DNA of 64,000 bases from Streptomyces syringium. Its GTDB lineage: Bacteria > Actinomycetota > Actinomycetes > Streptomycetales > Streptomycetaceae. The notes under the pieces were generated by a model. The model searched no databases. It saw only the letters and a list, made by a program, of their open reading frames with translations, and had not been told where the DNA came from. Both the position numbers and the translations under genes were made by a program. Location of the stretch: assembly GCF_017876625.1 (NCBI RefSeq), contig NZ_JAGIOH010000001.1, forward strand, positions 1,240,001 to 1,304,000, given 5' to 3'. Below are positions 45,555-54,750 of the stretch, in pieces. The stretch's first letter is position 1. Every line of letters begins with the position of its first letter.

Positions 45555-45599
45555 ATGACCGGCTCAGCAGGTGTGACGGCAATAGGCGGTAGGCGATGA
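45555..45599 (+). CDS. Possible 14-codon leader ORF coupled to KS-alpha
   Basis: ATG at 45555 with AAAGGGG seven bases upstream, encoding MTGSAGVTAIGGRR and ending TGA 45597-45599. This stop overlaps the KS-alpha ATG at 45596 (ATGA). KS-alpha has its own weaker site (TAGGCG) inside the leader. It could be a translational-coupling device or chance; there is no run of rare codons suggesting attenuation. Confidence 0.4.
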   Translation: MTGSAGVTAIGGRR

Positions 45600-46864
45600 C
45601 GCGTCGAGTGGTGATCACCGGAATCGGCGTGCGGACTCCGGGGGGAAACGGGGTCAAGGCGTTCTGGGAGCTGCTGACTTCAGGGCAGACCGCCACCCGT
45701 CGTATCTCCCATTTCGATCCGTCGCCCTACCGCTCGCAGGTCGCCGCGGAGGCCGATTTCGACCCGGTGCACGAGGGCCTCTCCCCGCTGGAGATCCGCC
45801 GGATGGACCGTGCGTCGCAATTCGCCGTCACCTGTGCGCGGGACGCGATTTCCGACAGCGGCCTGGAATTCGAGGATTTCGACCCGGGCCGGGTCGGGGT
45901 GAGCCTGGGCAGTGCGGTGGCCGCCGCGACCAGTCTCGAACAGGAATATCTCGTCCTGTCCGACAGCGGACGGAACTGGCTGGTCGACCACACCAGCCTG
46001 TCGCCGCACATGTTCGACTACCTGGTGCCGAGCGTGATGGCGGCGGAGGTGGCCTGGACCGTCGCGGCGGAGGGGCCGGTGGCCATGGTCTCCAACGGGT
46101 GCACCTCGGGCATCGACTCGGTGGGGCACGCCTGCCAGTTGATCCGTGAGGGCTCCGCGGAGGTGATGCTGGCGGGCGCGTCGGACACCCCGGTCACCCC
46201 GATCGTCGTCGCCTGCTTCGACGCCATCAAGGCGACGAGCACGCGCAACGACGACCCCGAGCACGCCTCACGGCCGTTCGACGGATCCCGTAACGGATTC
46301 GTCCTCGCCGAGGGCGCCGCCATGTTCGTGCTCGAGGAATACGAGCACGCGAAGCGGCGGGACGCGCACATCTACGCGGAGATCTCGGGCTATGCCACGC
46401 GGTGCAACGCCTACCACATGACGGGCCTGAAGCCCGACGGCCGCGAAATGGCGGAGGCCATCCGGGTCGCGCTGGGCGAGGCCCGGATCGACGGCACCGA
46501 GATCGACTACATCAACGCGCACGGCTCGGGGACCAAGCAGAACGACCGCCACGAGACCGCCGCGTACAAACGCAGCCTCGGCGGGCACGCCTATCGGGTG
46601 CCCATCAGCTCCATCAAGTCGATGGTCGGGCATTCCCTCGGCGCGATCGGGTCGATCGAGATCGCCGCCTGCGCGCTGGCGATCGAGAACGGGGTCATCC
46701 CGCCGACGGCCAATCTGCGACAGGCCGACCCGGAATGCGACCTGGATTACGTCCCGCTGACGGCCCGGGAGAAGCGGCTGCGCAGCGTCCTCACGGTCGG
46801 CAGCGGTTTCGGCGGATTCCAGAGCGCGATGATCCTGCGCGACGTCGGGGGTGCGGCGGCATGA
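45596..46864 (+). CDS. Type II PKS ketosynthase alpha (KS-alpha)
   Basis: A 422-residue ketosynthase that elongates malonyl-ACP units with KS-beta. The catalytic set sits at the actinorhodin positions: Cys169 (VSNGCTSGIDS), His309 (NAHGSGTKQND), Lys341 and His346 (SIKSMVGHSLGA). The residue before the active-site Gly is Asn where Thr or Ala is usual. ATG 45596. The stop overlaps the KS-beta start (ATGA), giving the equimolar coupling typical of this pair. Confidence 0.98.
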   Translation: MTRRVVITGIGVRTPGGNGVKAFWELLTSGQTATRRISHFDPSPYRSQVAAEADFDPVHEGLSPLEIRRMDRASQFAVTCARDAISDSGLEFEDFDPGRVGVSLGSAVAAATSLEQEYLVLSDSGRNWLVDHTSLSPHMFDYLVPSVMAAEVAWTVAAEGPVAMVSNGCTSGIDSVGHACQLIREGSAEVMLAGASDTPVTPIVVACFDAIKATSTRNDDPEHASRPFDGSRNGFVLAEGAAMFVLEEYEHAKRRDAHIYAEISGYATRCNAYHMTGLKPDGREMAEAIRVALGEARIDGTEIDYINAHGSGTKQNDRHETAAYKRSLGGHAYRVPISSIKSMVGHSLGAIGSIEIAACALAIENGVIPPTANLRQADPECDLDYVPLTAREKRLRSVLTVGSGFGGFQSAMILRDVGGAAA

Positions 46865-48162
46865 CGGACATGACGGAGAAGGTCTACGTCACAGGCATCG
46901 GTCTGCTCGCTCCGAACGGGGTGGGCCTGGAGCGGTACTGGGAGGCGGCTCTCGAAGGGCGCACGGGGATCGGCACCCTCACCCGCTTCGACGTCTCGGG
47001 CTATCCGATCCGGCTGGCCGGGCAGATCGACGACTTCGACGCCGCCGGTCACCTGCCCAGCAGGCTCCTGCCGCAGACCGACGCCTCCACGCGTCTCGCC
47101 CTGGTGGCGGCGGACTGGGCACTGGCCGACGCCAAGATCGAGCAGGGCACCTTCGCCGACTACGAGATGGGGGTGGTGACCTCCAACGCCTCGGGCGGCT
47201 TCGAGTTCACCCACCGGGAGTTCAAGAAGCTCTGGTCGCAGGGGCCGGGATCGGTCAGCGTCTATGAGTCCTTCGCCTGGTTCTACGCCGTGAACACCGG
47301 CCAGATCTCCATTCGCCATCAGCTGCGGGGGCCGAGCAGTGCGCTGGTCGCCGAACAGGCGGGCGGCCTGGACGCCCTCGGTCACGCGCGGCGGACGGTG
47401 CTGCGCGGGACGCCGATGGTGGTCACGGGCGGCGTCGATTCGGCACTGGACCCCTGGGGCTGGGTGGCGCAGATCTCCAGCGGGCGGCTGAGTCCGGCGA
47501 CCGACCCGCACCGCGCCTATCTGCCCTTCGACGCCCATGCCTGTGGTTATGTGCCGGGTGAGGGCGGCGCCATGCTCGTCCTCGAAGCCGCCGGGGCGGC
47601 CCGCTCCCGCGCCGCCCAGCACGTCTACGGCGAGATCGCCGGGTACGCGACCACCTTCGACCCGCCGGCGGGCTCGTCACGGCCGCCCGGGCTGCGCAGG
47701 GCCGCGGAGCTGGCCCTCGCCGACGCCGGGCTCGCCCCGGCGGAGATCGACGTGGTGTTCGCCGACGCCTCCGGGGTGCGGGAGCTGGACCGCGCCGAGG
47801 CAGCGGCGATCAGCGGGCTGTTCGGGCCGGGTGCCGTGCCCGTCACCGCGCCCAAGGCGCTGACCGGCCGGCTCTACTCCGGTGGCGGGCCGGTGGACGT
47901 GGCGGGCGCCCTGCTGGCCATCCGGGACGGCGTCGTCCCGCCGGCCGGCGGGACGACGGACGTGCCCGCGGAGTACGGCATCGACCTGGTGCGCGGCGCA
48001 CCGCGGCCGGGCCGGGTGCGCTCGGCGCTGGTGCTGGCCCGGGGCAAGTGGGGGTTCAACTCCGCGGTCGTCGTCCGTGCGGTGCCCGCCGAGCCCGTTG
48101 CACCGCCCGCTGCCGTTCCGGCTGCTGCCCCTTCCGTGAACACATCACCTCCGAGGAGTTGA
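46861..48162 (+). CDS. Type II PKS chain-length factor (KS-beta)
   Basis: A 433-residue KS homologue in which the active-site Cys is replaced by Gln166 (VAEQAGGLDA), the mark of a chain-length factor. The segment GGFEFTHREFKKLW places Phe114, Thr117 and Phe121 at the actinorhodin gatekeeper positions Phe109/Thr112/Phe116, arguing for a C16 octaketide. The C-terminus carries an Ala/Pro-rich extension of about 25 residues (PAEPVAPPAAVPAAAPSV) not found in most CLFs. ATG 46861 overlaps the KS-alpha stop. Confidence 0.97.
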   Translation: MTDMTEKVYVTGIGLLAPNGVGLERYWEAALEGRTGIGTLTRFDVSGYPIRLAGQIDDFDAAGHLPSRLLPQTDASTRLALVAADWALADAKIEQGTFADYEMGVVTSNASGGFEFTHREFKKLWSQGPGSVSVYESFAWFYAVNTGQISIRHQLRGPSSALVAEQAGGLDALGHARRTVLRGTPMVVTGGVDSALDPWGWVAQISSGRLSPATDPHRAYLPFDAHACGYVPGEGGAMLVLEAAGAARSRAAQHVYGEIAGYATTFDPPAGSSRPPGLRRAAELALADAGLAPAEIDVVFADASGVRELDRAEAAAISGLFGPGAVPVTAPKALTGRLYSGGGPVDVAGALLAIRDGVVPPAGGTTDVPAEYGIDLVRGAPRPGRVRSALVLARGKWGFNSAVVVRAVPAEPVAPPAAVPAAAPSVNTSPPRS

Positions 48163-48164
48163 CC

Positions 48165-48422
48165 ATGAGCAAGATGACCATCGACGACCTCCGTCGCGTG
48201 CTGATCGAATGCGCGGGCGAGACGGACGACGGCAGCCTCTCCGGCGATATCCAGGACCAGGACTTCGCGTCGCTCGGCTATGACTCGCTGGCGCTCATGG
48301 AGACCGCCGCGCGCATCACCGCGGAGTTCGGCGTGCAGATCCCGGACGAGCGGATCGCCGAGCTGCGCACGCCGCGCGAGGTGCTCGACCTCGTCAACGA
48401 CGCGCTCGCCCAGCCGAGTTGA
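48165..48422 (+). CDS. Acyl carrier protein
   Basis: An 85-residue ACP with the phosphopantetheine site LGYDSLALME (Ser41), DLRRVLIECAG helix I, and EFGVQIPDERIAELRTPREVLDLVNDAL. ATG 48165 follows GAGGAG. Lies two bases after the KS-beta stop. Probably activated by the PPTase at 28,161 or by a genome-wide enzyme. Confidence 0.97.
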   Translation: MSKMTIDDLRRVLIECAGETDDGSLSGDIQDQDFASLGYDSLALMETAARITAEFGVQIPDERIAELRTPREVLDLVNDALAQPS

Positions 48423-48437
48423 CCGGGCGGGCATCAG

Positions 48438-48914
48438 ATGTCCGATGACTTCAAGGAAGTGATGGCCCGGTTTCCGACCGGGGTGGCCATCGCCACGACC
48501 TGTGACGAGGACGGCGATCCTCACGGGCTGACGGTCAGCTCCTTCTGCTCGGTGTCCCTGGCACCGCCGCTGGTGCTGATCTGCGTGGCCAAGTCCGCGA
48601 GGTGTTTTCCGGTGTTCGCGCGGGCCGGCGAGTTCGCGGTCAGCATTCTGCGCGAGCGCCATGTGGAGCTGGCGCTGAGGTTCGCCAACAGCAAGGCCAG
48701 GAAGTTCGGTGACGGCGGATTCGTCCGCACCTCCCGAGGGGGTGTGGTCGTCGACAACGCACTGGCGACGGTCGAATGCAAGGTGGACCGCCGGCACGAC
48801 GCCGGCGACCACGTCATTCTCGTCGGCGAGGTCGTCGACCAGTTGCTCTCCGACGCCGGTGGCCCCGCCGTCTATTTCAATCGGAAGTTCGCGGCGCTCG
48901 ACTCGGCGCGATGA
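48438..48914 (+). CDS. Flavin reductase (ActVB/HpaC type)
   Basis: A 158-residue flavin_reduct-domain protein: MARFPTGVAIATTCDEDGDPHGLTVSSFCSVSLAPPLVLICVAKSARCFPVF, FAVSILRERHVELALRFA and DHVILVGEVVDQ. It supplies reduced FMN/FAD to two-component monooxygenases, here the two group-D enzymes at 44,104 and 50,901. Catalysis uses NAD(P)H. ATG 48438, 15 bp after the ACP stop; same operon. Confidence 0.93.
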   Translation: MSDDFKEVMARFPTGVAIATTCDEDGDPHGLTVSSFCSVSLAPPLVLICVAKSARCFPVFARAGEFAVSILRERHVELALRFANSKARKFGDGGFVRTSRGGVVVDNALATVECKVDRRHDAGDHVILVGEVVDQLLSDAGGPAVYFNRKFAALDSAR

Positions 48915-48936
48915 GCCCGGAAGGTGGTTGTTGTCC

Positions 48937-50856
48937 ATGGGGTTCAGCTCCCCGGCCCGGCCGGTCGCCGTCGACGAGGAAACGCTGCGCGGTCATCTGA
49001 CGGGTGCGGAGATTCCCGCGCTGCTGATGACGATCGCCCATCTGACCGGTGACGTATCGGTGCTGCGCGAGGACCTCCGGGCACCGGGCTGGCTGTTCGC
49101 GCCGCAGGGCGGGCTGACCGCCGAGCAGCAGGCCGAGGTCCGCGAGCGAGCGCTGGAGGTGCTTCTCCGACTGGGCGAGCGGGGGCCGGGGGCGATCCCG
49201 CGGCCGCCGGGCCGCGCCCTGCTGCACACGATCACGTCCTGGGCCATGGGCTCGGACACCGAGGATCTGCTGCCGCTGCTCGCCGAGGAGCTCGTGGGCC
49301 CCGGCGAGGACCCGAAGGCGCCCGGCTGGACCCGGGCCGGGCTGAGCCCCGGCAGCGATTTCCAGGTCGCCGTCATCGGAGCCGGATTCAGCGGCCTGCT
49401 GGCCGCCCACCGCCTCGCCCAGGCCGGTGTCCCCTTCGTCGTCTACGAGAAGAACCCCGACGTGGGGGGCACCTGGTTCGAGAACACCTACCCGGGCTGC
49501 CGGACCGATGTGGCCAGCCATCTCTACAACTACTCCTTCGCCCCGAAGTACGACTGGCCCGATCACTTCTGCGGCCAGGACGTCGTCCTGGACTATCTGC
49601 GGGAGTTCGCGAAGGACTCCGGCGTCGGCGACCGGATCCGCTTCGGCACCGAGGTCTCGGCCATGCGGTGGGACGAGGAGCAGTCGCTCTGGCACCTGAC
49701 GCTGGACGGCCCGGCCGGCGAGCGGACGGTCCGGCACCACGCCGTCATCAGCGCCGTCGGGCAGTTGAACCGCCCCCGGCTGCCGGACGTCCCCGGCCGG
49801 GACGCCTTCACCGGCCGGGCTTTCCACTCCGCCGCCTGGGACCACGAGGCCGATCTGTCGGGCAAGCGCGTCGCCGTCATCGGTACCGGCGCCAGCGCCT
49901 ACCAGATCATCCCGGAGATCGCCGGTACCGCCTCCGAGGTCGTCGTCTTCCAGCGCAATCCGCCGTGGCTCCGGCCCACCCCGCACTACCACCAACCGAT
50001 GCCGGACAGCGCCCGCTGGCTGTTCGAGCACGTGCCCTACTACGACCGGTGGTACCGGTTCTGGCTGTTCGCGCCCGGCCTGCGGGGCATCCTCGAAGGG
50101 TGGGTCGTCGACCATGACCACCCGCCCACCGAGCGGGCGGTCTCCGCGCTCAACGAGGGCTTGCGCGCCACGCTGCTCCAGGCGATGGAGGCCCAGCTGG
50201 GCGATGCGCCGGAGCTGCGCGAGCTGGTGATCCCGGCGTACCCGGTCGGCGCGAAGCGGGTCCTGCGGGACGACGGACGCTGGCTCGCCACCCTCAAACG
50301 GGACGACGTCACGGTGGTGACCGCTCCCATCGAGCGGATGACCCCGTCCGGGATCCGCGCCGGCGGCGAGGAGTTCGGCGTGGACGTGATCGTCTACGCC
50401 ACCGGTTTCGAGGCCTCCCGCTTCCTCACCCCGATGAGGGTGACCGGCCGGGGCGGCGTCGATCTCCACGACGGCTGGAACGGCACACCCCGGGCGTATC
50501 TCGGGATCACCGTTCCGGAGTTCCCCAACCTGTTCTGCATGTACGGGCCGAACACCAATCTCGTGGGGCAGGGCGGCAGCATCGTCTACTTCTCGGAGTG
50601 CGCGGCCACGTACATACTCGATGCGATCCGGCTCCTGCTGGCGAGCGGCAGCCGCTCCCTGTCGGTCCGCGCCGAGGTGCACGACGCCTACAACGCGTGG
50701 GTGGACGCGGGCAACCGCGACCGCGCGTGGGGCTGGTCGAAGGTGGGCGGCTGGTACAACGAGGGCGGCCGTTCGGCCACCAACTGGCCTTATACAGCCG
50801 GTGATTACTGGCGGCTGACCCACGCCGTCGATCCCTCCGAGTACGAGCTGCGATGA
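48937..50856 (+). CDS. HAPMO-like Baeyer-Villiger monooxygenase
   Basis: A 639-residue FAD/NADPH monooxygenase with an N-terminal extension of about 140 residues, the architecture and length of 4-hydroxyacetophenone monooxygenase. Seen: FAD-binding GAGFSG (148-153), VGGTWFENTYPGCRTD, the Baeyer-Villiger fingerprint FTGRAFHSAAWD (291-302), NADPH-binding IGTGAS (about 315-320) and the DVIVYATGFEA motif. It would insert oxygen next to a ketone. ATG 48937 is 12 bases after GGAAGG; in-frame TTG codons 6 and 9 bases earlier are closer to it. This class is uncommon in type II PKS clusters, where Baeyer-Villiger steps usually use other flavoproteins. Confidence 0.92.
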   Translation: MGFSSPARPVAVDEETLRGHLTGAEIPALLMTIAHLTGDVSVLREDLRAPGWLFAPQGGLTAEQQAEVRERALEVLLRLGERGPGAIPRPPGRALLHTITSWAMGSDTEDLLPLLAEELVGPGEDPKAPGWTRAGLSPGSDFQVAVIGAGFSGLLAAHRLAQAGVPFVVYEKNPDVGGTWFENTYPGCRTDVASHLYNYSFAPKYDWPDHFCGQDVVLDYLREFAKDSGVGDRIRFGTEVSAMRWDEEQSLWHLTLDGPAGERTVRHHAVISAVGQLNRPRLPDVPGRDAFTGRAFHSAAWDHEADLSGKRVAVIGTGASAYQIIPEIAGTASEVVVFQRNPPWLRPTPHYHQPMPDSARWLFEHVPYYDRWYRFWLFAPGLRGILEGWVVDHDHPPTERAVSALNEGLRATLLQAMEAQLGDAPELRELVIPAYPVGAKRVLRDDGRWLATLKRDDVTVVTAPIERMTPSGIRAGGEEFGVDVIVYATGFEASRFLTPMRVTGRGGVDLHDGWNGTPRAYLGITVPEFPNLFCMYGPNTNLVGQGGSIVYFSECAATYILDAIRLLLASGSRSLSVRAEVHDAYNAWVDAGNRDRAWGWSKVGGWYNEGGRSATNWPYTAGDYWRLTHAVDPSEYELR

Positions 50857-50900
50857 ACCGCTCCACAAACCGCTTCCGAGGCAAGCGAGGGTGTCGAGAG

Positions 50901-52052
50901 ATGAACGAAACCAGCGGGCCGCTGTCGGCGGCCGCACGGGACATCGCCCAGATCGCCGCCGGCCTCGCCGACGGCATGGACGGTGACCGCCGGCTCAGTG
51001 CGGACGTGGTCAAGGCCATGACCGACGCGGGGTTCATGCGGCACTTCGTGCCGGCGGAGTTCGGCGGGCGGGCCGGTACGTTCCGGGAGTTGCTGGGCGC
51101 CGTGACCGCGATCGGCGAGAAGTGCGCGGCGACCGCGTGGTGCGCCTCGCTGTTCGCGAGCACGCCCCGGCTCGTGTCGTTCTTCCCGCCGGAGGGCCGC
51201 CGGGAGGTGTGGGCCGACGGACCGGACGCCGGTGTCGTCTGCTCGGTCCTCCCCTTCGGCGATGCCGTCGCCGAAGGGGACGGCCTGCGGGTGTCCGGGC
51301 GGTGGCCGTACATCAGCGCCATCGAGTTCGCCGACTGGGTGATCGTGTGCCCGAAGGTGCTCGGCGACGGTGAGCCGGAGCTGCGGCTGGTCCTCGTGCC
51401 CCGGGCAGCATGCCAGGTGGAGGACACCTGGTTCAGCGTGGGGATGCGGGCGACCGGCAGCAATACCGTCGTGCTCGACGACGTCTTCGTCCCGGCCCAC
51501 CGGGTCGGGGACCGGACGGCGGTGTTCGCCGGCCGTCCGGCGGACCCGGGCGCCGAGCCCCCGGCCGCCCCGCTGGCTCCGCTGGCCGCCGTCAACGGCC
51601 TGACGTTCGTGGTTCCCGCCCTCGGCGCGGCCCGTGGCGCACTGGCCCTGCTGTCCGACTACCTCGGCAAGAAGATCCGTGACACGCCCGCGCTGCCGGG
51701 GATGCCGGGCGTGGCGGGCAATCTGGCGACGTACGAGACCGTGCTGGCGCGCTCCGCCGCCGAGATCGACGCCGTGCAGCTGTTGCTGGAGCGCATCGCG
51801 GACCTGGCCGACCGCCAGGAGGAGATCACTCCCGTCGAGGTCGCCCGGAACGCGCGGGACAGCGCGTTCGCCATCGAGGTGCTGGTCACCGCGGTCAATC
51901 GGATCTTCCGCACCGCGGGGACGAACGGGCAGGCGGCCGACGGCCCCTTGCAGCGGCTCTGGCGTGACGTCAATTCCATGGCCACCCATCAGGCCCTGCA
52001 ATTCGAGCCGACGGCCCGGAACTACACACGGTCACTGTTCGCCAGGGCCTGA
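50901..52052 (+). CDS. Group-D flavin monooxygenase, copy 2
   Basis: A 383-residue acyl-CoA-dehydrogenase-fold monooxygenase, clearly paralogous to the gene at 44,104 (shared [59 protein letters not shown]). It lacks the acyl-CoA dehydrogenase catalytic base context and fits FMNH2-dependent aromatic hydroxylation. ATG 50901 is preferred; ATG 50853 overlaps the BVMO stop (ATGA) but adds an Arg-rich stretch. Confidence 0.9.
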   Translation: MNETSGPLSAAARDIAQIAAGLADGMDGDRRLSADVVKAMTDAGFMRHFVPAEFGGRAGTFRELLGAVTAIGEKCAATAWCASLFASTPRLVSFFPPEGRREVWADGPDAGVVCSVLPFGDAVAEGDGLRVSGRWPYISAIEFADWVIVCPKVLGDGEPELRLVLVPRAACQVEDTWFSVGMRATGSNTVVLDDVFVPAHRVGDRTAVFAGRPADPGAEPPAAPLAPLAAVNGLTFVVPALGAARGALALLSDYLGKKIRDTPALPGMPGVAGNLATYETVLARSAAEIDAVQLLLERIADLADRQEEITPVEVARNARDSAFAIEVLVTAVNRIFRTAGTNGQAADGPLQRLWRDVNSMATHQALQFEPTARNYTRSLFARA

Positions 52053-52131
52053 CAGCCCGGCACTCGACCGCCACCGCACCGCACGCACCCCACCGCAATC
52101 AGAGCACGACCGGAACGCGAAGGAGCACACC

Positions 52132-53157
52132 GTGACCCGACCCCAGCCCTCCCCGGACCGCATCATGCAGACCGGCCTGGGTTTCGAAGCGTCGAAGACG
52201 CTACTGAGCGCCGTCGAGGTGGGCGTCTTCACCGAGCTGGCCAAGAGCCCGGCGGACGCCCCGGCCCTGCGTGACCGGCTGGGTCTGCACCCCCGCGCGG
52301 CGGGTGACTTCTTCGACACGCTGGTGGCACTGGGCTTCCTCCGGCGGATCGACGGCGTCTACCACAACGCGGAGGACACCGGCGCGTTCCTGGACCGGGC
52401 CAAGCCGTCCTACGCGCATGTCGGCGGCATGCTGGAGATGGCGAACGCGCGGCTGTTCGGCATCTGGAACCATCTGACCGACACCTTGCGCACGGGTGAG
52501 CCGCAGGACGAGTCGAAGTCCAGCGACATGGACACCTACGACGCGCTCTACGCCGATCCCCGTCGCCTCAAGCAGTTCCTCTCGTCGATGACCAGCATCA
52601 GCCACGCGGCCAACCTCAAGATCGCCCAGCAGGTGCCGTGGGAGGACTACCGGACGCTGGCCGACATGGGCACCGCCCAGGGCGACCTGGCAGTGCAGGT
52701 GATGCTGGCGAATCCGCATCTGACCGGCATCGGCTTCGACCTGCCGGCGGCCGCCCCCGTGTTCGACGAGTACGTCGAGGACAACGGCCTGCGGGACCGG
52801 CTGCGCTTCGTGGGCGGCGACTTCTTCGCCGAGGAGCTGCCGCCGGCCGACGTCATCACCTTCGGCCACATCCTGCACAACTGGGACCTGGAGAAGAAGA
52901 AGCTCCTCCTGGAGAAGGCATGGCACGCGCTGCCCAAGGGCGGTGCCGTGATCGTCTATGACGCGCTCATCGACGACGACCGGTCCGAGAACGCGTTCGC
53001 GCTGCTGATGAGCCTGACCATGCGGGCGGTGACCGACGGCGGATTCGGCTACACCGCGGCCGAGTGCGTGGACTGGATGACCGAAGCCGGATTCACCCGT
53101 ACCCGGACGGAGCACCTCGTCGGGCCCGATTCGATCGTGGTGGGCATCAAAGAATGA
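52132..53157 (+). CDS. SAM-dependent O-methyltransferase
   Basis: A 341-residue class I O-methyltransferase of the dimeric plant-COMT/aromatic-polyketide type: an N-terminal winged-helix dimerisation domain (1-about 100), SAM motif [62 protein letters not shown] with the usual His/Asp pair, and a C-terminal [19 protein letters not shown]. It likely methylates a phenolic hydroxyl. GTG 52132 follows AAGGAG by six bases. A perfect palindrome follows the stop. Confidence 0.94.
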   Translation: MTRPQPSPDRIMQTGLGFEASKTLLSAVEVGVFTELAKSPADAPALRDRLGLHPRAAGDFFDTLVALGFLRRIDGVYHNAEDTGAFLDRAKPSYAHVGGMLEMANARLFGIWNHLTDTLRTGEPQDESKSSDMDTYDALYADPRRLKQFLSSMTSISHAANLKIAQQVPWEDYRTLADMGTAQGDLAVQVMLANPHLTGIGFDLPAAAPVFDEYVEDNGLRDRLRFVGGDFFAEELPPADVITFGHILHNWDLEKKKLLLEKAWHALPKGGAVIVYDALIDDDRSENAFALLMSLTMRAVTDGGFGYTAAECVDWMTEAGFTRTRTEHLVGPDSIVVGIKE

Positions 53158-53187
53158 GCTGCCGCACGGCCCGGGCCGTGCGGCAGC
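53158..53187 (+). terminator. Perfect 30-bp palindrome after the methyltransferase
   Basis: Starts at the base after the methyltransferase stop; arms of 15 bp meet with no loop (GCTGCCGCACGGCCC and complement). Likely a terminator or mRNA-end stabiliser inside the operon, so the last two genes may be expressed at a lower level or from their own promoter. Confidence 0.65.
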
Positions 53188-53293
53188 CGCCTCGCCCCAG
53201 GTGTACACGGCCCGGCACCTGGACACGTACCCCCTTGCGCACGCGCCGCACACACACCGCGCACACGCACACCTTCGACCGGAGGAGCACCGG

Positions 53294-53689
53294 ATGCCCG
53301 ATTCCCTGAAGGCGAACAAGGACCTTGTCTCCGAGTACATCGAGGCGTTCTACAACGCCAAGGACTTCGACCGCGCGAAGTCGCTGCTCACCGAGGACTT
53401 CGCCAACCACCACCCCGGGGTCGGCGCGGGCCGGGACCGGACGGTCGAGACCTTCCGGGAGCAGGCCGCCGGGCCGTTCCCGGAGTTCTCGCTGACGGTG
53501 CTGCGCACGATCGCAGAGGGTGAGTTCGTCTGGACCCACAGCGTGGCCAGGATCGCCCCGGACGCGCCGCCGGCGGTCGTGGTCGACATCTGGCGCGTCG
53601 AGGACGGCAAGCTGGCCGAGCACTGGGATGTGGGGCAGGCCGTTCCCGAGGGCACCACCCTCGACGAGATGGTGTCGGACGCCCGATGA
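53294..53689 (+). CDS. SnoaL-like polyketide cyclase-family protein
   Basis: A 131-residue NTF2-fold SnoaL-like protein: [44 protein letters not shown], then [18 protein letters not shown] and [20 protein letters not shown], the EHWDV ending being typical of SnoaL aldol cyclase relatives. It may catalyse a late-ring aldol closure or merely be a family relative with another role. ATG 53294 follows GGAGGAG. Coupled (ATGA) to the reductase gene. Confidence 0.86.
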   Translation: MPDSLKANKDLVSEYIEAFYNAKDFDRAKSLLTEDFANHHPGVGAGRDRTVETFREQAAGPFPEFSLTVLRTIAEGEFVWTHSVARIAPDAPPAVVVDIWRVEDGKLAEHWDVGQAVPEGTTLDEMVSDAR

Positions 53690-54630
53690 CGGCCAGGATG
53701 CGAGCGATCACCCAACGGTCCTTCGGCGGACCGGAGGTGCTGGAGCCGACCGAGGTGGACCGTCCGCGTCCGTCGCTGAACGAGGTGCTCGTGCGCGTCC
53801 ACGCGGCCGGGGTGAACCCGATCGACGCGCATGTCCGCTCCGGTGCCCTCCCCTTTCTCGGCCCGCCGCCCTTCACCCTCGGCTGGGACGTCTCCGGCGT
53901 GGTCGAGGAGGTGGCTCCGGGGGTCACCCGCTTCGCCATCGGCGACGAGGTGTACGGCATGCCGCTCATTCCGCGTGCCGCGGGCGGGTACGCCGAATAC
54001 CTCACGGCACCGTCCCGGCAGTTGGCCCGTAAGCCGGCCGCCCTCGACCATCCGTCGGCGGCCGCGCTGCCGCTGGCCGGGCTGACCGCCTGGCAGGCAC
54101 TGGTGGACGCGGCGGCGGTCGGCAGCGGTCAGCGGGTGCTGATCCACGCCGGCGGTGGTGGTGTGGGACATCTGGCGATCCAGATCGCCAAGGCCCGGGG
54201 CGCCGAGGTGGTGACGACCGCGAGCGCGGCCAAGCACGACTTCGTCCGCCGGCTGGGTGCCGACGAGGTCGTCGACTACCGCGCGGTGGACTTCGCGGCC
54301 GTGGTCGGGAAGGTGGACGTCGTGCTCGACGGTGTGGGCGGTGACACCGCGATGCGTTCGCTGGACGTGCTCAGGCCCGGTGGTTCCTTGGTCACGATCG
54401 TCGATATGCGCGATGCCGGGCTCGCCGGCCGGGCGGCGGAGCGTGGTCTGCGGGTCATCGGGGTGACCGCCGAGCCGGACCAGGTGGGGCTGGCGGCGCT
54501 GGCGGAGCTCGTCGACGCGGGCAGGCTGCGGCCCTGTATCGACCGGGTACTGCCGCTCGCCGGGGCCGTCGAGGCGCATCGGCTGATCGACTCGGGCTCC
54601 ACCACGGGCAAGGTCGTCCTCACCGTGTGA
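53686..54630 (+). CDS. Zinc-independent MDR quinone/enoyl reductase
   Basis: A 314-residue medium-chain reductase: N-terminal catalytic half with [16 protein letters not shown] and [27 protein letters not shown], and a Rossmann half with [28 protein letters not shown] and [20 protein letters not shown]. Zinc ligands are absent. It probably reduces an enone or quinone on the polyketide, as ActVI-ORF2-like reductases do, but regiochemistry is unknown. Last gene of the forward operon. Confidence 0.92.
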   Translation: MTARMRAITQRSFGGPEVLEPTEVDRPRPSLNEVLVRVHAAGVNPIDAHVRSGALPFLGPPPFTLGWDVSGVVEEVAPGVTRFAIGDEVYGMPLIPRAAGGYAEYLTAPSRQLARKPAALDHPSAAALPLAGLTAWQALVDAAAVGSGQRVLIHAGGGGVGHLAIQIAKARGAEVVTTASAAKHDFVRRLGADEVVDYRAVDFAAVVGKVDVVLDGVGGDTAMRSLDVLRPGGSLVTIVDMRDAGLAGRAAERGLRVIGVTAEPDQVGLAALAELVDAGRLRPCIDRVLPLAGAVEAHRLIDSGSTTGKVVLTV

Positions 54631-54688
54631 CCTGCGGTCCGCGGGCCGTCCGTGGCGCCTGTGCCGCCTGTGACGGCGGGCGCCCCGG

Positions 54689-54713
54689 GCGCGTCCTCGA
54701 ACGCCGGACGCGC
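54689..54713. terminator. Hairpin at the right end of the PKS operon
   Basis: Arms GCGCGTCC and GGACGCGC with a nine-base loop, between the MDR reductase and the convergent LuxR-type gene. Confidence 0.55.
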
Positions 54714-54750
54714 TTGATCACTTGATCCGGAGAACACCGCCGGAAACGCT

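Larger units (their letters stand above)
45250..45595. promoter_or_regulatory. Central divergent control region (346 bp)
   Basis: Separates the two large operons of the cluster and contains one SARP box for each direction plus a small leader ORF just before KS-alpha. No other gene or strong hairpin is apparent. Confidence 0.65.
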
